From: Phlegmacium glaucopus
Taxonomy: Eukaryota; Basidiomycota; Agaricomycetes; Agaricales; Cortinariaceae
Direction of reading: 5' to 3'
NCBI GenBank assembly: GCA_015039465.1
Contig: MU130243.1
Location: 31,371 to 95,370, forward strand
DNA length: 64,000 nt
Positions 1 to 10,732 of this stretch are shown piece after piece (the first letter of the stretch is position 1; each line of letters opens with the position of its first letter). A program made the translations under genes and the position numbers. Under the pieces are notes generated by a model. That model was not told where the DNA came from. It ran no database searches and saw only the letters and a list, made by a program, of their open reading frames with translations.

Positions 1-1087
1 GCACAAAGTCAGCTAATTCTTGTCCTGCTGCTCCTCCTCGAGAACAAATGTTTAGTCCACCACCTCCACGTCCTCTGCCCCCACGTCCTCTGCCCCCACG
101 TCCATGTCCTCTGCCTCCACGTCCACCTCCTCTGCCTCCACGTCCACCTCCTCCATGTCCTCCACCTCCTCCACCGCCACCGCCTCCACCGCCTCCACCT
201 CCTGCGCCGCCTCCTCCACCTCCACCACCAGCTCCGCCGCCACCTCCACCTCCACCACCAGCTCCGCCGCCACCTCCATTCCCACCACTACCGCCTCTAC
301 CACTGCCTCGTGGTTCACGACCTTCCATCCCATTTGGCTGATAGTTGCGGTTTCCCGTTAGCCATTCATTCAGATCGCCATTGCTCTCTTGATCCTCGTT
401 TCCGGCATCACTGTTTCCTCCATCATCACTTGGACTGTTGGTCTGATCGAAGGGATATTCATTCATCGAATATTCCTGTGGGAGGATTTGCGATGGATTA
501 ACAGTCAGCGGCGGCATAGATGTTGTAGACGAGTACAGGCCAGATGTTGAGGCCCAAGGTGGCAGGAACTGGGTAACATAGTGTTAGTCTAAAAAAAAAA
601 GGGTGCAATCTTGACCGCGCTCACTGATATGCCGAGGTTCTGAAGATATTGCATTGAAGAGGGATCATTGTTATTGACCCCGAACGCATCCTGTTGGTTT
701 TTAATGTAATTAGGTTATGAAAGTGAGCTGTAAGACATATGGAGACGCACTGATGTCCCAGAAAACAAGCCACAAAACTGGCACCCAGATGTGGGTGGCA
801 AGCCAGGAAGAGGGGCCTAAAAAGAACAGAAGATACTAATAAATATCACACGGTGCATATGATAGGTTGATGTCATTACTCACAATTCCTTGCCATGGCC
901 GGGATGGTGTTGCAGTGTTGACAGTAATAGGTGCTGGCTCAAGGCCGAAATCTGAGTTTGCCCAAGCTGCATCCTGTGCAGTTCGCATTTTGGATAAGAG
1001 GTGCTGTAACGACGGCGGCAGGTTTAGAGCGTGAAGCGTTTCCAATAATTCCGAGAGCTCGGCATCAGTGATATCGAACGAGGACAT
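1..1087 (-). CDS. Gly/Arg-rich (RGG) protein, partial (3' end outside window)
   Basis: Minus-strand multi-exon host gene whose C-terminus lies beyond base 1. The ATG at 1087-1085 opens an exon that reads MSSFDITDAELSELLETL and ends at a GTGAGT donor near 890. Later exons can be joined at YAG/GT sites: one near 815 has a CxxC pair (CQFCG), one sits at about 690-630, and one runs from about 570 to base 1. The last exon is acidic and Asn/Ser-rich (about 490-340), then becomes an uninterrupted Gly-rich tract with RGG/RGRGG repeats (about 330-60). RGG tails usually bind RNA or are arginine-methylated, so an RNA-binding role is an inference. I do not recognise the N-terminal domain. Pro-rich readings of the same bases on the plus strand are shadows. 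Confidence 0.6.
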
Positions 1088-1186
1088 GATGCGGTTGCCG
1101 GACTGAGTTGAATTCTTCTGAAGAATTGTGACCGTGTTATCACGTGGTCACATACAACGCGTCGCGTCGTTGAATGTTGAATGTAC

Positions 1187-1231
1187 GATGGTGGGAAGAG
1201 TCGTTTTCAGAAAATGAAAGTTCCCACCATC
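1187..1231. repeat. 11-bp perfect inverted repeat upstream of the RGG gene
   Basis: GATGGTGGGAA at 1187-1197 is exactly complementary to TTCCCACCATC at 1221-1231 with a 23-nt loop. It lies about 100 bp upstream of the divergent start at 1087. It could be a small promoter palindrome or the relic of a tiny MITE; no target duplication is visible. Confidence 0.4.
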
Positions 1232-1435
1232 AGTTAGGCAGGACCCTGGGCAATAGGCCAAGAGGCAGGGTCCGAATCCAGACAGGATTCAAGCTTTTTT
1301 GATGGACGGCTAGGGTCAATCCGGACAAGATTTGCCGAAATTTTTTGGGCAGCCAGTGCCAGAATCCAGACAAGTTTGGGGAAATTGTGATAGGCTAGTT
1401 GCCTATCCGGACAAAATTTAGGGTACTAATATGCT

Positions 1436-1512
1436 ATAGTATGGTGTAGTCTGTTGAGCGTAAGAATGACTCAATATCTGCCGGTTCGACTCCCTCTCTG
1501 ATTACTTTTTTC
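1436..1512 (+). other. tRNA-like relic (A-box/B-box, T-run)
   Basis: A perfect B-box-type string GGTTCGACTCC occurs at 1483-1493, preceded at tRNA-like distance by TGGTGTAGTCTGTTGAGCG (A-box-like) and followed by a T6 run at 1506-1511 that would stop Pol III. The T-stem has two mismatches and I cannot fold a full cloverleaf, so this is a decayed tRNA or the head of a tRNA-derived SINE rather than a working tRNA gene. Confidence 0.35.
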
Positions 1513-1539
1513 TTTGCTGTATGTTATTCTGGACTTTTC

Positions 1540-1614
1540 ATGAAAAGCCCTACCCTAACTCATCAAACCCTACCCTCGTGTGTGGGTACACGGGGTTGCT
1601 TGTGACAATCGCTA
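1540..1614. mobile_element. Degenerate hAT-type terminus
   Basis: The right-hand end GTGACAATCGCTA (1602-1614), preceded by a C/G-run palindromic CACGGGGTTGCTT, mirrors the terminus TAGGGACTGTCACGGGTAA of the hAT element ending at 21124. No partner terminus or 8-bp duplication is visible, so this is a solitary decayed end. Confidence 0.3.
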
Positions 1615-2089
1615 TTTATATTTAAACATGAGTAGTGAAAGCAGAGAGTTGGGATTACATATGAAGGAATCAAGAAAAATTAGCTGATATGTTCTCAAAC
1701 CCTAATTACAGCTGGATGGCCAGATGAAAAGAAAATTGTGAATCATTATGCAATATTTGACATTGACTTTCATTCCTTATATGTCAAATAGAATAATGAT
1801 AGTACCCTCATGGCTACCCTATACCCCACTTGACATAATGATCTACCTCTTCCATTCGTTGTACCTTTCCAGGAACTTTATTATAGCATTGGGTCAGATT
1901 GATATGATATGGCACTAACTTATGTTATCAATACATAATGGCAGGATCCTACGATCTTCATATAATGTCGATGACTCAGATACAATCCTATATCTTGCCT
2001 TGCCATTGGCCGCCACACTGCCGACCCGGTTGCCGGAGCTACAACTATATACCAAGATTTCCACGTTTTACTGATGTGTGCGCCTCCCC

Positions 2090-2534
2090 CCCTGTGTCAT
2101 TTACTGTAAAAAAGGTTAGTGCCATGTCAAAAGTGTAAAATATAGTTTGATGCACAAGTACCTCTTGTTTGCTCCCCTCTATATTTCGTGCGCCTAATCT
2201 CAGCTGTAGAGATCAATTTATGGAAAATAATGGTCTAGCATTCCATGATAGACACACGCACAATATATTTGCTTTTACATGGCCCAAGTCCTTGCGACAC
2301 CTCTTCACCTGCCGTTCTTTTTCATCGTCTTTACACATGTCTTGCGCGCAATTGGGAAAAGAACGGACCCTGTGTGTCTTATCGCTAACTTCTAAGCAGT
2401 TTATAAGCCATGATTCGGTGGTACTAGCACATGTTTAATAGTTCCTGACTAGTTATTTAGCAGTCTCGAAGCTCGGGAGGAGAATGTTGCATCTGCCACC
2501 TTACCTTGCCGGCTCGGAGAGGCAAGGGAGGTCG
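2090..2534. repeat. Dispersed repeat segment, left half of copy 1
   Basis: Non-coding sequence that matches 28440-28820 over long stretches, for example the TTTACTGTAAAAAAGG block, CTATATTTCGTGCG, AATATATTTGCTTTTACATGG, and the final GAAGCTCGGGAGGA...GGGAGGTCG. The match resumes after the copia element at 7225. Copy 2 at 28.4-29.0 kb lacks the insertion and therefore shows the pre-insertion sequence. The nature of the repeat is unknown; no ORF spans it. Confidence 0.8.
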
Positions 2535-2860
2535 TGTTGGATTACAAACCGTTCATTGTCAGGAACATGAGGTATTTTTATCCATATTTCTCTTACTCAT
2601 ACAATTCTTCATTCCATTCCTGCTTCGTAACCACGTTCACTCGCATACCGTAGTTCTCCGAGGATGGAGAGAATTTCCTTCATATATGATACATTATTTG
2701 TTTGTCATAACCTCAGTCCTTTTATTCGGAGACTGAGGTTCGTACCACTACTTTACTGTTACAGCTTTGGTCTGACTATAGTAATAGTTTACTTTGTTCA
2801 ATAGGTATAGAATACCAATACAGTCCTTTTATTCGGGGACTGAGTTTACTTTGTTCAATA
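2535..2860 (+). repeat. 5' LTR of the copia element
   Basis: 326 bp, starting TG and ending ATA. It contains the hairpin CCTCAGTC...GACTGAGG (2711-2738), then a spacer, the tail TTTACTTTGTTCAATA, and a second copy of the hairpin and tail that ends the LTR. Compared with the 3' LTR, five of the seven base differences in the shared first part are at CG/TG/CA positions. Confidence 0.93.
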
Positions 2861-2879
2861 GGTTATGGGCCCCGAGCTC
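2861..2879 (+). promoter_or_regulatory. Primer-binding site: half-tRNA (initiator Met) type
   Basis: GGTTATGGGCCCCGAGCTC starts at the base after the 5' LTR. GGTTATGGGCCC is complementary to the anticodon arm of initiator methionine tRNA, the internal half-tRNA primer known for Drosophila copia. This assigns the strand and supports the LTR boundary at 2860. Confidence 0.75.
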
Positions 2880-2946
2880 AGTCTTTAAAACAAAAGAAAC
2901 TATTTGAATTGTTTTTGCTATTCCATCCACTGCACAATCCAATACA

Positions 2947-5900
2947 ATGTCTACTTCTACAAAACTTGGCGACGAATTCCTTCGAATTCCAAAGCTCGAC
3001 GCATCCGGCTCTAACTGGGTTATTTTCAAAGATTGTTTTCTGTGGTCAATTGATGCCTGTGGTTTTCTTGATCACCTCGAAGAACTCAATGGAGAACTGA
3101 TCTGTCCCGTTGTTGATCCGGAGGGAACGTTAAGTGATGCAGAGAAATTGTTAGTTAAAGAGTGGAAAAGGGAGATGAAAGAATGGAAACAAAGTGAAGC
3201 GATCGTCAAACAACAAATCGCAAGCTCTATTCCGGACTCACTTTTTATGAAAATCCGTTCCAAAGGGACAGCCTATGAATTTTGGCAGAATTATCCAAAA
3301 ACTTCCAAAACAAATCTCGAATGGTCTCAGTCGATCTACAAAGACGCATGCAAGAACAGAGGTGCCCGGAGAAGGGCGACGTAACCACCCATTTTTCCAC
3401 ACTCCGAACTATGCGTGAAGATCTAGCGTTGATGGGTCAGTCTTTAACAGAAAATGACTTTTATGCCATAATACTGGGCTCCTTACCTTCATCATACGAC
3501 CCATATATTGTTGGAATATCGAGCACACCGCAAGACATTGTTGGGTGCCCGGACCTTACATTCTTGTGGCCCACTAGTCCCTTTTTACCTCGTATCATTC
3601 CAGACCATTCCTAATTCCACTTTATTGTTTCGTATCTACATAAGTACATAGTTATAATAATGAATACCCTCGCGCGATTGCGAGGGTCCACTGCTATCCC
3701 GAGTGAGCTTGTAGAACAGCTCATTTTAACATATATTTCCACTGTAAATGCCACCTCGAGCGTCCTAGGAAAAACCCTGTCAGCCAACGATCTCATGCTT
3801 ACAATAACTAAAGAATACGAACGCCAAAATTTGAAGTCCAAAATTGGCAAGAAGGACGAAAATGTCGCCTTCTACTCCAACAATTCCGGGAAGGGTTGTA
3901 GGGGAGGTTCTAGCTCAGGTTTGAGCTCCAGAAAAAGCAGTGTCAAATGTTTTAATTGCCATAAAAAGGGGCATTATGCGGCTGATTGTTGGGCACCGGG
4001 AGGTGGAAAGGAAGGACAGGGTCCCAAACAAAAGGGGAAGTCAAAAGCAAAAGCAAAGAGTGGAGAGACCTCAGCCACAGCGAAAGAGAAAGTAGACAAA
4101 ATAGAGGAAGCCTGGATGGTAGCCCTAGACGACTTCTCTGACCCTGAAACCAAACACGATGCAGACATAGCACTCAATACTGACCTAGCCGATATTGATA
4201 TAGACGATATCTATTTATTGGAACCAGACCAACACTTGGATTTCGATGAAATGAGCGACGTACCTGATCTTCTTGAAGATTATATTGATCCAGAAGACGA
4301 TATTTTCAATGACAACTGGGAAGACTTCAATAATACCTCCCCAGATGCTGCATACACGAGTCTTAACTCCATACTAAACCAACTGGAGTCAAGATCGACC
4401 TGTACGATTCGGGCACTACTCGTCATATGTCCGGATTTCACCATAAGTTCATTAACTTCGTCGAAACTGAACCAGTGCCTATTACCGCGGCTGATACACA
4501 AACATTTGAGGCCACTGGGAGAGGAGATATGTATATTTACATACCTAAAAGGGGAGAGCAATCTTGTGTCCTCTTGAAGGATGTATTGTACTTGTTGTCT
4601 ATGAAGGTCACATTGGTATCAATAAGCCAAATGACCAACGCCGGGTCGACAGCGCTATTCACCAGAGACATTTGCCAAATCTATAACAAAGAAAGGGAGA
4701 TGGTGGGGGAAATCAAAGTAAAGGGGGGACTTTACCGGGTATTTACCACAAACTTGGAAATGAACGCATATACCTCAAATGCAAAGGAAGGCCTATCTAT
4801 AAATGAACTGCACCGCCAACTCGGTCATGTATCGCACGAAAGAGCCAAACTGTTAGTCAGGAAAGGTCTTGTCAAAGGTGTTGATTTAGACGCCGGTAGT
4901 GAAGCTGGGGCTTGTGAGTCTTGTGAGTGGGCAAAAGGAGAATGAAGAGCAGTAATGAAGGTTTGAGAGGAAGGAAAAAGTGTTGCTGTAGGAGATGAAA
5001 TCCATTCCGATTTATGGGGGCCAGCTCCTGTTGAATCTATCAACCGGAAGAGATATTTTATCAGTTTTACAGATGACTACAGCAAATACACGAACATCCA
5101 CTTTCTCCAAACCAAAGACGAAGCTCTGAACTTCTACCAAATTTACGAGGCCTGGTTATCAACTCAGTATAACACTCGCATAAAGTGTCTGCGCTCGGAT
5201 CGAGGGGGAGAATATCTAAGTGAAGATTTTTCCAATCACCTCAAGAAAGCTGGGACAATTAGACGACTTACGGTTCATGATACTCCTGAACATAACGGTG
5301 TCGCCGAGCACCTCAATCAAACTATACTTGAAAAGGTTTGAGCAATGCTTCATGAATCCGATCTTCCTAAATTCCTATGGGCTGAGGCTACAATGCATGC
5401 AGTTTATTTAAAAAATTGTACCTGGACTCGAAGTCTCAAAGGAACGACCCCTTACGGAGTCCTGAACAACCAGAAGCCCAACCTTTCCAACCTACAACCC
5501 TGGGGATGTAAAGTCCGAGTACACGATCCGAGCGGCTCAAAACTAGACGGGCGCTCAAAGATTGGCAGATGGATGGAGTTTGACCCTGATACCAAAGAGG
5601 GACACTGTATCTACTGGCCAGAGAAGAGGTCCGTAACTGTTGAGAGAAGCGTCAAATTCAATTTTGAAGATGAAGAGATAAGAATTGGGATCATACCTTT
5701 TGAGGAAGAAGTTGGAGATGTTGAATCAACGAAAGAGAAAGCCGAATTGATCCCCGAAATACCAGAAATTCCAGAAGTTGAGGACGTCACCGAACAACCA
5801 AACGATGAACCAATCGAAGTAATTGAAGGAAGAGGGAAGCACGTTCGCAAGGAATCTGGGTATATCAAGAGGTTGAGAGGGGGAGATGGCATAACAGGGG

Positions 5901-6998
5901 AGAGAGGAGTACTTCCCAAGGGTTTGCAGAAAGGATCAATAGTCGAAGTCAATCTTGAGGAAGGAAGGGTTGGTGATGTGGCGATTGAAGAGTATGCAAT
6001 GGCGAGTGCAATTGGAGGTGCTGAGGGGATTGAACCCACGTATGACGAAGCTAGAAGACGTCCAGATTGGCCTAAGTGGAAGGAAGCCATCGAGATTGAG
6101 CTCAACAATCTACAAAAATCCGGCACTTACAAGCTAGTCAAGAGGCCTCCAGATGCAAATGTGGTCGACAACCGATGGGTACTTCAAATCAAAAAGAATG
6201 CCGCTGGCGAAATTGAAAAGTATAAGGCTCGATTAGTTGCAAAGGGATTCACCCAAATATACGGTATCAATTACTATAAAACCTATGCACCAGTGGCGAA
6301 ACTTGCATCTTTTCGACTACTTCTTGCACTTGCTGCTCGCAACGGTTGGCCTGTCGACACATTCAACTTCGATTCAGCCTATTTAAATAGCCCATTGGGA
6401 GAAGGCAAAATGATATACCATGAGCAACCACCAGGTTATGAGACGAGAGGACGAGAGTGGGTTTGGAAATTGCTGAAGACGCTGTACGGATTGAAGCAAG
6501 GTGCAAAGAACTGGTACAAGGCGCTTAATCAGGCGCTAAACGAATTGGGGTTTACCAGAACGGAGGCAGACCATGGGGTCTTCTTTAAGCGAGTTGGAGA
6601 GGCGGTGATAATACTGGCAATACACATTGACAATTGCATGGTAACTGGGAGTTTGCAAAAGCTCATTAACGGCTTCAAAATTGAGATGGACAAGAAATAC
6701 AAACTCACCGATCTTGGAGCAGCTCACTGGCTCCTCGGTTATCAAGATCAGTCGTGATATTGCCGACAAGACCATTTCCCTATCCCAACATGCCTACATC
6801 GATTTGATAATCACCAGGTTCAACTTCAATGATTTGAAGCCTTCGTCGATCCCGATAGATCCATCAGTTCCATTACTAAAATCCCAATCACCTGCCAAAA
6901 TCGAAGACATAGTCAGGATGAAGAACGTACTGTATAGAGAAGCCGTCGGCTCACTGATGTACGCAGCCATTTCAGCGCTTGGACTTGGCACGGTTTGA
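2947..6998 (+). pseudogene. copia gag-pol polyprotein, broken
   Basis: Gag opens at 2947 and is frameshifted near 3293 by one base. It is interrupted by a 223-bp solo LTR at 3509-3731 that happens to keep the frame, then runs to a CCHC knuckle (CFNCHKKGHYAADC, near 3948-3990). After another frameshift comes the protease motif DSGTT (about 4405) and the integrase with its HHCC segment (HRQLGH...CESC, about 4812-4925). The DDE core follows (D near 5008, TDDYS near 5070, PEHNGVAE near 5288), with a TGA at 5339 where the family has Arg. RT spans about 6050-6750; its catalytic HVDD box reads HIDNC, so one aspartate is lost. A last frameshift near 6740 leads to EAVGSLMYAA, after which RNase H is missing and the sequence jumps to the 3' purine tract. 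Confidence 0.92.
3509..3731 (+). mobile_element. Solo LTR nested in the copia gag gene
   Basis: 223 bp, TGTTGGAATATCG...CTCATTTTAACA, flanked by the perfect 5-bp duplication TATAT (3504-3508 and 3732-3736). Removing the LTR and one TATAT rejoins gag as ...SSYDPYISTVNATSSV in frame. It carries a 7-bp hairpin CCCTCGC/GCGAGGG at 3667-3686. It is a different family from the host copia element. Confidence 0.93.
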
Positions 6999-7005
6999 GG
7001 GGGAG
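6993..7005 (+). promoter_or_regulatory. Polypurine tract of the copia element
   Basis: GGGGGAG lies immediately before the 3' LTR start (TGTTGG at 7006), the usual position of the plus-strand primer. Confidence 0.75.
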
Positions 7006-7224
7006 TGTTGGATTACAAACCGTTCATTGTCAGGAATGTGAGGTATTTTTATCCATATTTCTCTTACTCATACAATTCTTCATTCCATTCCTGCTTTGTA
7101 ACCACATTCACTCACATACCGTAGTTCTCTGAGGATGGAGAGAATTTCCTTCATATATGATACATTATTTGTTTGTCATAAGCGCAGTCCTTTTATTCGG
7201 AGACTGAGTTTACTTTGTTCAATA
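7006..7224 (+). repeat. 3' LTR of the copia element
   Basis: 219 bp, the same start and end as the 5' LTR but with only one hairpin-plus-tail unit: CAGTCC...GGAGACTGAG runs straight into TTTACTTTGTTCAATA. Followed by the GGTCG duplication at 7225-7229. Confidence 0.93.
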
Positions 7225-7405
7225 GGTCGCATAGGAGGGAAGTAGGAGCAAAAACACCTTGCGTCTTTGATGGATGGCATGCAAATTCCATGTACTCTGA
7301 TGTCGTCGTCATATTTGCTGTTAGATTTCCTCAAAGTGATAGCTGATACTCAAATGGCAATCCAGTCTCCGTCGACAAGCTATATTCTTTCTGTAACCGA
7401 TCTGG
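7225..7405. repeat. Dispersed repeat segment, right half of copy 1
   Basis: Continues the match to copy 2 (28818-29035), for example CATAGGAGGGAAGTAGGAGC and ATGCAAATTCCAT, and ends near ACCGATCTGGCGT. Beyond it, to 7789, I see only AT-rich sequence with a T10 run at about 7531. Confidence 0.75.
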
Positions 7406-7789
7406 CGTTGGCTCAAGGGGTATGCATGCATAAACTCAGCTACACAACCTTGTTTTTTGTGTTTAAGGCTCCCCTCCCCACTTGCCTAATTAGGAAGGTC
7501 ACATGATTTATATAATTATATTTTATGTTTTTTTTTTTTATAAAATTTAAATTAAATTAAAAAATTTATCACCACTTTTGACTCCCAACCATATACCCCA
7601 CATCTTTTTGTGTTCATCATCACAGAACCAACCTCCTGTTGGTCTTCCAAGTAGTCCTTGGCATGTGAGACAATACTAAAGTGATATTCATTTAGTAAAG
7701 AAAACTAGAAGAAAATAAGAAATTTACAGTCAATTTGTAAATTTAGACTTTGACAATGCTCATTGCTTAGAGAGAGAGAAAGGCATGGA

Positions 7790-8122
7790 TGTCGAATAAC
7801 AAACCGTATGTAATCACAATTATGCATCTTCATTATTTTCTCCTTCTATCTATTATTTATTCCGAGCCCCTCTTACTATTTATATTCTGCCTTGTATGAC
7901 CGTCGTACAAACCCGTCACTCTCCGGGAATGGAGAAGTTCTTATTTATATTGTTTACTCATTGTAGTCGTACCTCAGTCTATCTTTTCGAGACTGAGGTC
8001 AGTATCTATCCCTTTTACTTTACCACAAAGACTCATAAAGTAGTAGCTTTATCTGTTCTATAGGTACAGCTAACAATAACACAAAGTCTATCTTTTCGAG
8101 ACTGAGCTTTATCTGTTCTATA
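7790..8122 (+). mobile_element. Solo copia-type LTR
   Basis: 333 bp, TGTCGAATAACAAACCG...CTGTTCTATA, flanked by the duplication ATGGA (7785-7789 and 8123-8127). Internally it mirrors the 2535 LTR. The hairpin ACCTCAGTC...GACTGAGGT (7971-7999) is followed by a spacer, the tail CTTTATCTGTTCTATAGGTA, and then a second hairpin (GTC...GACTGAG) and tail. The sequence differs enough to be a separate family. From 8123 to 8564 I see nothing I can assign. Confidence 0.92.
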
Positions 8123-8564
8123 ATGGATTTACTCAACAATGGCCTATTTTTGTTACATGTGACTTAGCTTTTTGATAATAATGTGTAAAATTAATATTAT
8201 TTTGCTCAAAATGGGTTCATTCTAGATAAAAATGATGCAATATGTCTAATTTCTACATACTGTATGTAATTGGGTACTCAGTCACTTAAGGCCAATGTTT
8301 GAGTTTCTCCATGAAAAATTTAGATTTTTGAAAGAAAATTGTACATTTGTGTAGTCTAGCATCTTCGCTACCGTTTTTATGAGTTTTGTATCTTTAAGCA
8401 CAGTATTTACCCCTCCATGAATATTTCACGAACGTGTGTTGGATTTGGAACCGGTTACCTAGTACCCGGCCACATGCATCACAGCATGTCACAGGGCCTG
8501 TCAGCTCGTTTTCAAAGCTGATATCTTATTGATAAGCGCTTGCTTGTTGACAACGACCTCAGCC

Positions 8565-10138
8565 TCACTTCCTCTTCCGCAACGAGTAGTGAGGTTCAAG
8601 TGGAGGCTCAGAACTCATGAGATCTGCTCCTGTGCCTCCTGATAGCTGGATGTTGGTTGCCACATTCAACATGTTTGGTATGGGTTCAGGAGCAGCAACC
8701 TGTTCCCTAGTCATGTCCACAGTCTCCGTTTCAGCGGCTGGTTGTTGAGTTACCTTGCGCAGTTGATGTAGGCCCTTTCCTTTCTGCTGCTTGGCTTACC
8801 GGAAAATAAGGTCAGGTTTCTACTGAAAGCAAGTAAGTGAATTTACTTACCTGTCTTCCGTGTGACTGATTGTTGGGATTTATGAGTTTTGACTTGTTAT
8901 TCATTTATTGTTTCATATTGGATATCTTATCATTTCTTTCATTCATCTATACGTGACGATAAATGTTACCTAATCACTCCTTTTAGTCACACTTTATTTT
9001 ATATAGCAAGTCTCAACTTTATACCAAAGTTGAGATGTGAGTTCAGTTGAATATCTTGTTCGTTATTATATCTAACAACTACCTAGTTACATTCCTATTT
9101 GTTCTAGGTATATATATATTAATACACTCCAACTTTATACCAAAGTTGAGACTTACATTCCTATTTGTTCTAGCTGCGAAATATTACAGCAACACTGATT
9201 CCCCTGTTTCTGTAGCACTATTGTCTTCATCTGACCCTTCAGAGCTGGATTTGACATGTCTTCCCTTGCCCTTGGCAGCCTTCACCCTCACCACTTTCCT
9301 CCTTTTTTCCTCCTGCAATGCCTTCTTCTTCAGTGCTACCTTGTAATCTTCCACATATTTTGCCACATTTGCCATCTCTCATCTCCGTGCTGCCTCTCCC
9401 TTCTCTGCAGCTGCTTGAGCCTTCTTCTCCTGGGCCACCCGTCGCTTTTCCTCATCTGCCCTCATCTTTTCCTGCACTATAAGATCACGGTAGTACTCCT
9501 CAATTTCCTCGTGCTTTCGCTTGAATGTTGGCTTTGCCTTATCATGGTCCACCTTCATCTTTGCATGCCAATCTGCCTTTGCACCTTCATCTAATGACTC
9601 ATCTGAGGTCATGTGGCATGCCTCTGCTGTTGTACATTTATCCTCCTTCTTCTTTTGCTTCCAATGTAATCGCTGACGCAGCTGCTTGTTCTCTTGGTCC
9701 ATCAGCCGTTTCTGGGCATGATCTCGCTGAATCTGCTCCTCCGCAAGCTTGAGTAGCTGAAATAGCTCCTTGTTTTGCTCGCAAAGCTCCTGACGTGATG
9801 CAGTGCCCTTTAATGGCTTCGGGACCTTCAATTTGAGTCTGGGTAAGTTGCCTTCATTGTCGTGAGGAGTTTGAGAGTCTGAAGACAAGATGGCAGGTCC
9901 ACCCACGGTTGCATTGGATGAACTTGGGACATGTGATGGGGTGGTTGCCTCTGTGGGGGTGGTAGCTGTGATAGTGACAAGCTCGGCAGATGGAAAAGTT
10001 ATTGGTAAGGGCTGAGCTGCCTGCATTGTAGTATTTAATGAAGGATCAAAAACATGTGGGTCGAGAGCGTTGCGATTTATTGGCCATATGCCTGTCTTTT
10101 TGAATGATGAACAAATTGTTTCACATTTGAATGCTCGC
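8565..10138 (-). pseudogene. C-terminal part of the split pogo transposase
   Basis: Read on the minus strand from 10138. The FKKTGIWP signature is followed by a Thr/Ser-rich linker and a coiled coil rich in Lys, Glu and Gln (about 9840-9400), with one TGA at 9379-9381 where Arg is expected. Reading then continues to ...SATETGESV, where a solo LTR (8871-9194) interrupts. Removing that LTR and one CTGAT restores the frame across the junction (ESVTRKT), then a GTAAGT intron leads to a last exon ending at TGA 8567-8565. Confidence 0.85.
8871..9194 (+). mobile_element. Solo LTR inside the pogo transposase tail
   Basis: 324 bp, TGTTGGGATTTATGAG...ATTACAGCAACA, flanked by CTGAT at 8866-8870 and 9195-9199. 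It has the hairpin AAGTCTCAAC...GTTGAGA (9008-9035), the tail ACATTCCTATTTGTTCTAG followed by GTA, then a second hairpin and tail. A homologous copy in the opposite orientation lies at 55478-55782. Confidence 0.92.
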
Positions 10139-10539
10139 TGTTATGAACTTCCTTTTTCTTTCCTTAACTCCTCTGAACACATTCCCGTTTCACCTACATG
10201 CGCTTCACTTCATCTTTTCATTACCATCCACACATGCCTACCTCACTTCTTTCATCATTTTACCTATTATTACATATGCATACCTTCTTACATGCTGATG
10301 CCTCACCTTATGCATGACCCTTCTATTTACTATAAATACCCTAGTCACAACTCATGTATTCCCTTAGCTAATTCTTGAGAATATAACACGGTTACTTTCT
10401 ACTCAAACTCTCTCAAACTCTTAAGACAATTCCTCGAGACTTCTCTCTTGGTATTCTTTTGAAGCTCATTGAATGACAAACCGATCCTTTATACAACTGT
10501 CTATGGTCAGAACTATCTGAACCGTTCAAAGTTGTAACA
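10139..10539 (+). repeat. 5' LTR of the chromovirus
   Basis: 401 bp from TGTTATGAACTTCC to AAGTTGTAACA. The right boundary agrees with the solo copy at 60926-61324, which ends in the same GTTGTAACA before its duplication. A TATA-like ACTATAAATACC lies near 10330. No clear tRNA primer site was recognised after 10539. Confidence 0.9.
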
Positions 10540-10732
10540 AAAGAATTAGCTACTACATTTCTATACACTCTCTTCTTAGAAGTGTTGGTTATATCTAGCC
10601 GAAACTGAAACCAACAAAACAAAACAAAACCGAACAAATACTGTGAAAGGAGAAATACCTGAGCCAGTATAAGAAGCAAAGAGCAAGGCCGTCTTACTTC
10701 TACAGAACAAACCAAAACAAGAAGAATCAACA

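Larger units (their letters stand above)
2535..7224 (+). mobile_element. Ty1/copia LTR retrotransposon, degenerate, with target-site duplication
   Basis: Two LTRs beginning TGTTGGATTACAAACCG and ending TTGTTCAATA flank a gag-pol region in copia order (gag, protease, integrase, RT). The 5-bp duplication GGTCG flanks it at 2530-2534 and 7225-7229, and the homologous unoccupied site at about 28818-28830 has a single GGTCG. The primer site directly follows the 5' LTR and a purine tract precedes the 3' LTR. The element is dead: it has frameshifts in gag and pol, a TGA in integrase, a mutated RT active site and a lost RNase H. The LTRs differ in length (326 vs 219 bp) because the 5' LTR has an extra hairpin-plus-tail unit. 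Confidence 0.95.

Noticed and set aside
48..361. Long Pro-rich or Ser/Thr-rich plus-strand ORFs at the left edge
   Set aside because: They are antisense readings of the Gly/Arg-rich exon of the minus-strand gene, which is joined to upstream exons by canonical splice sites.
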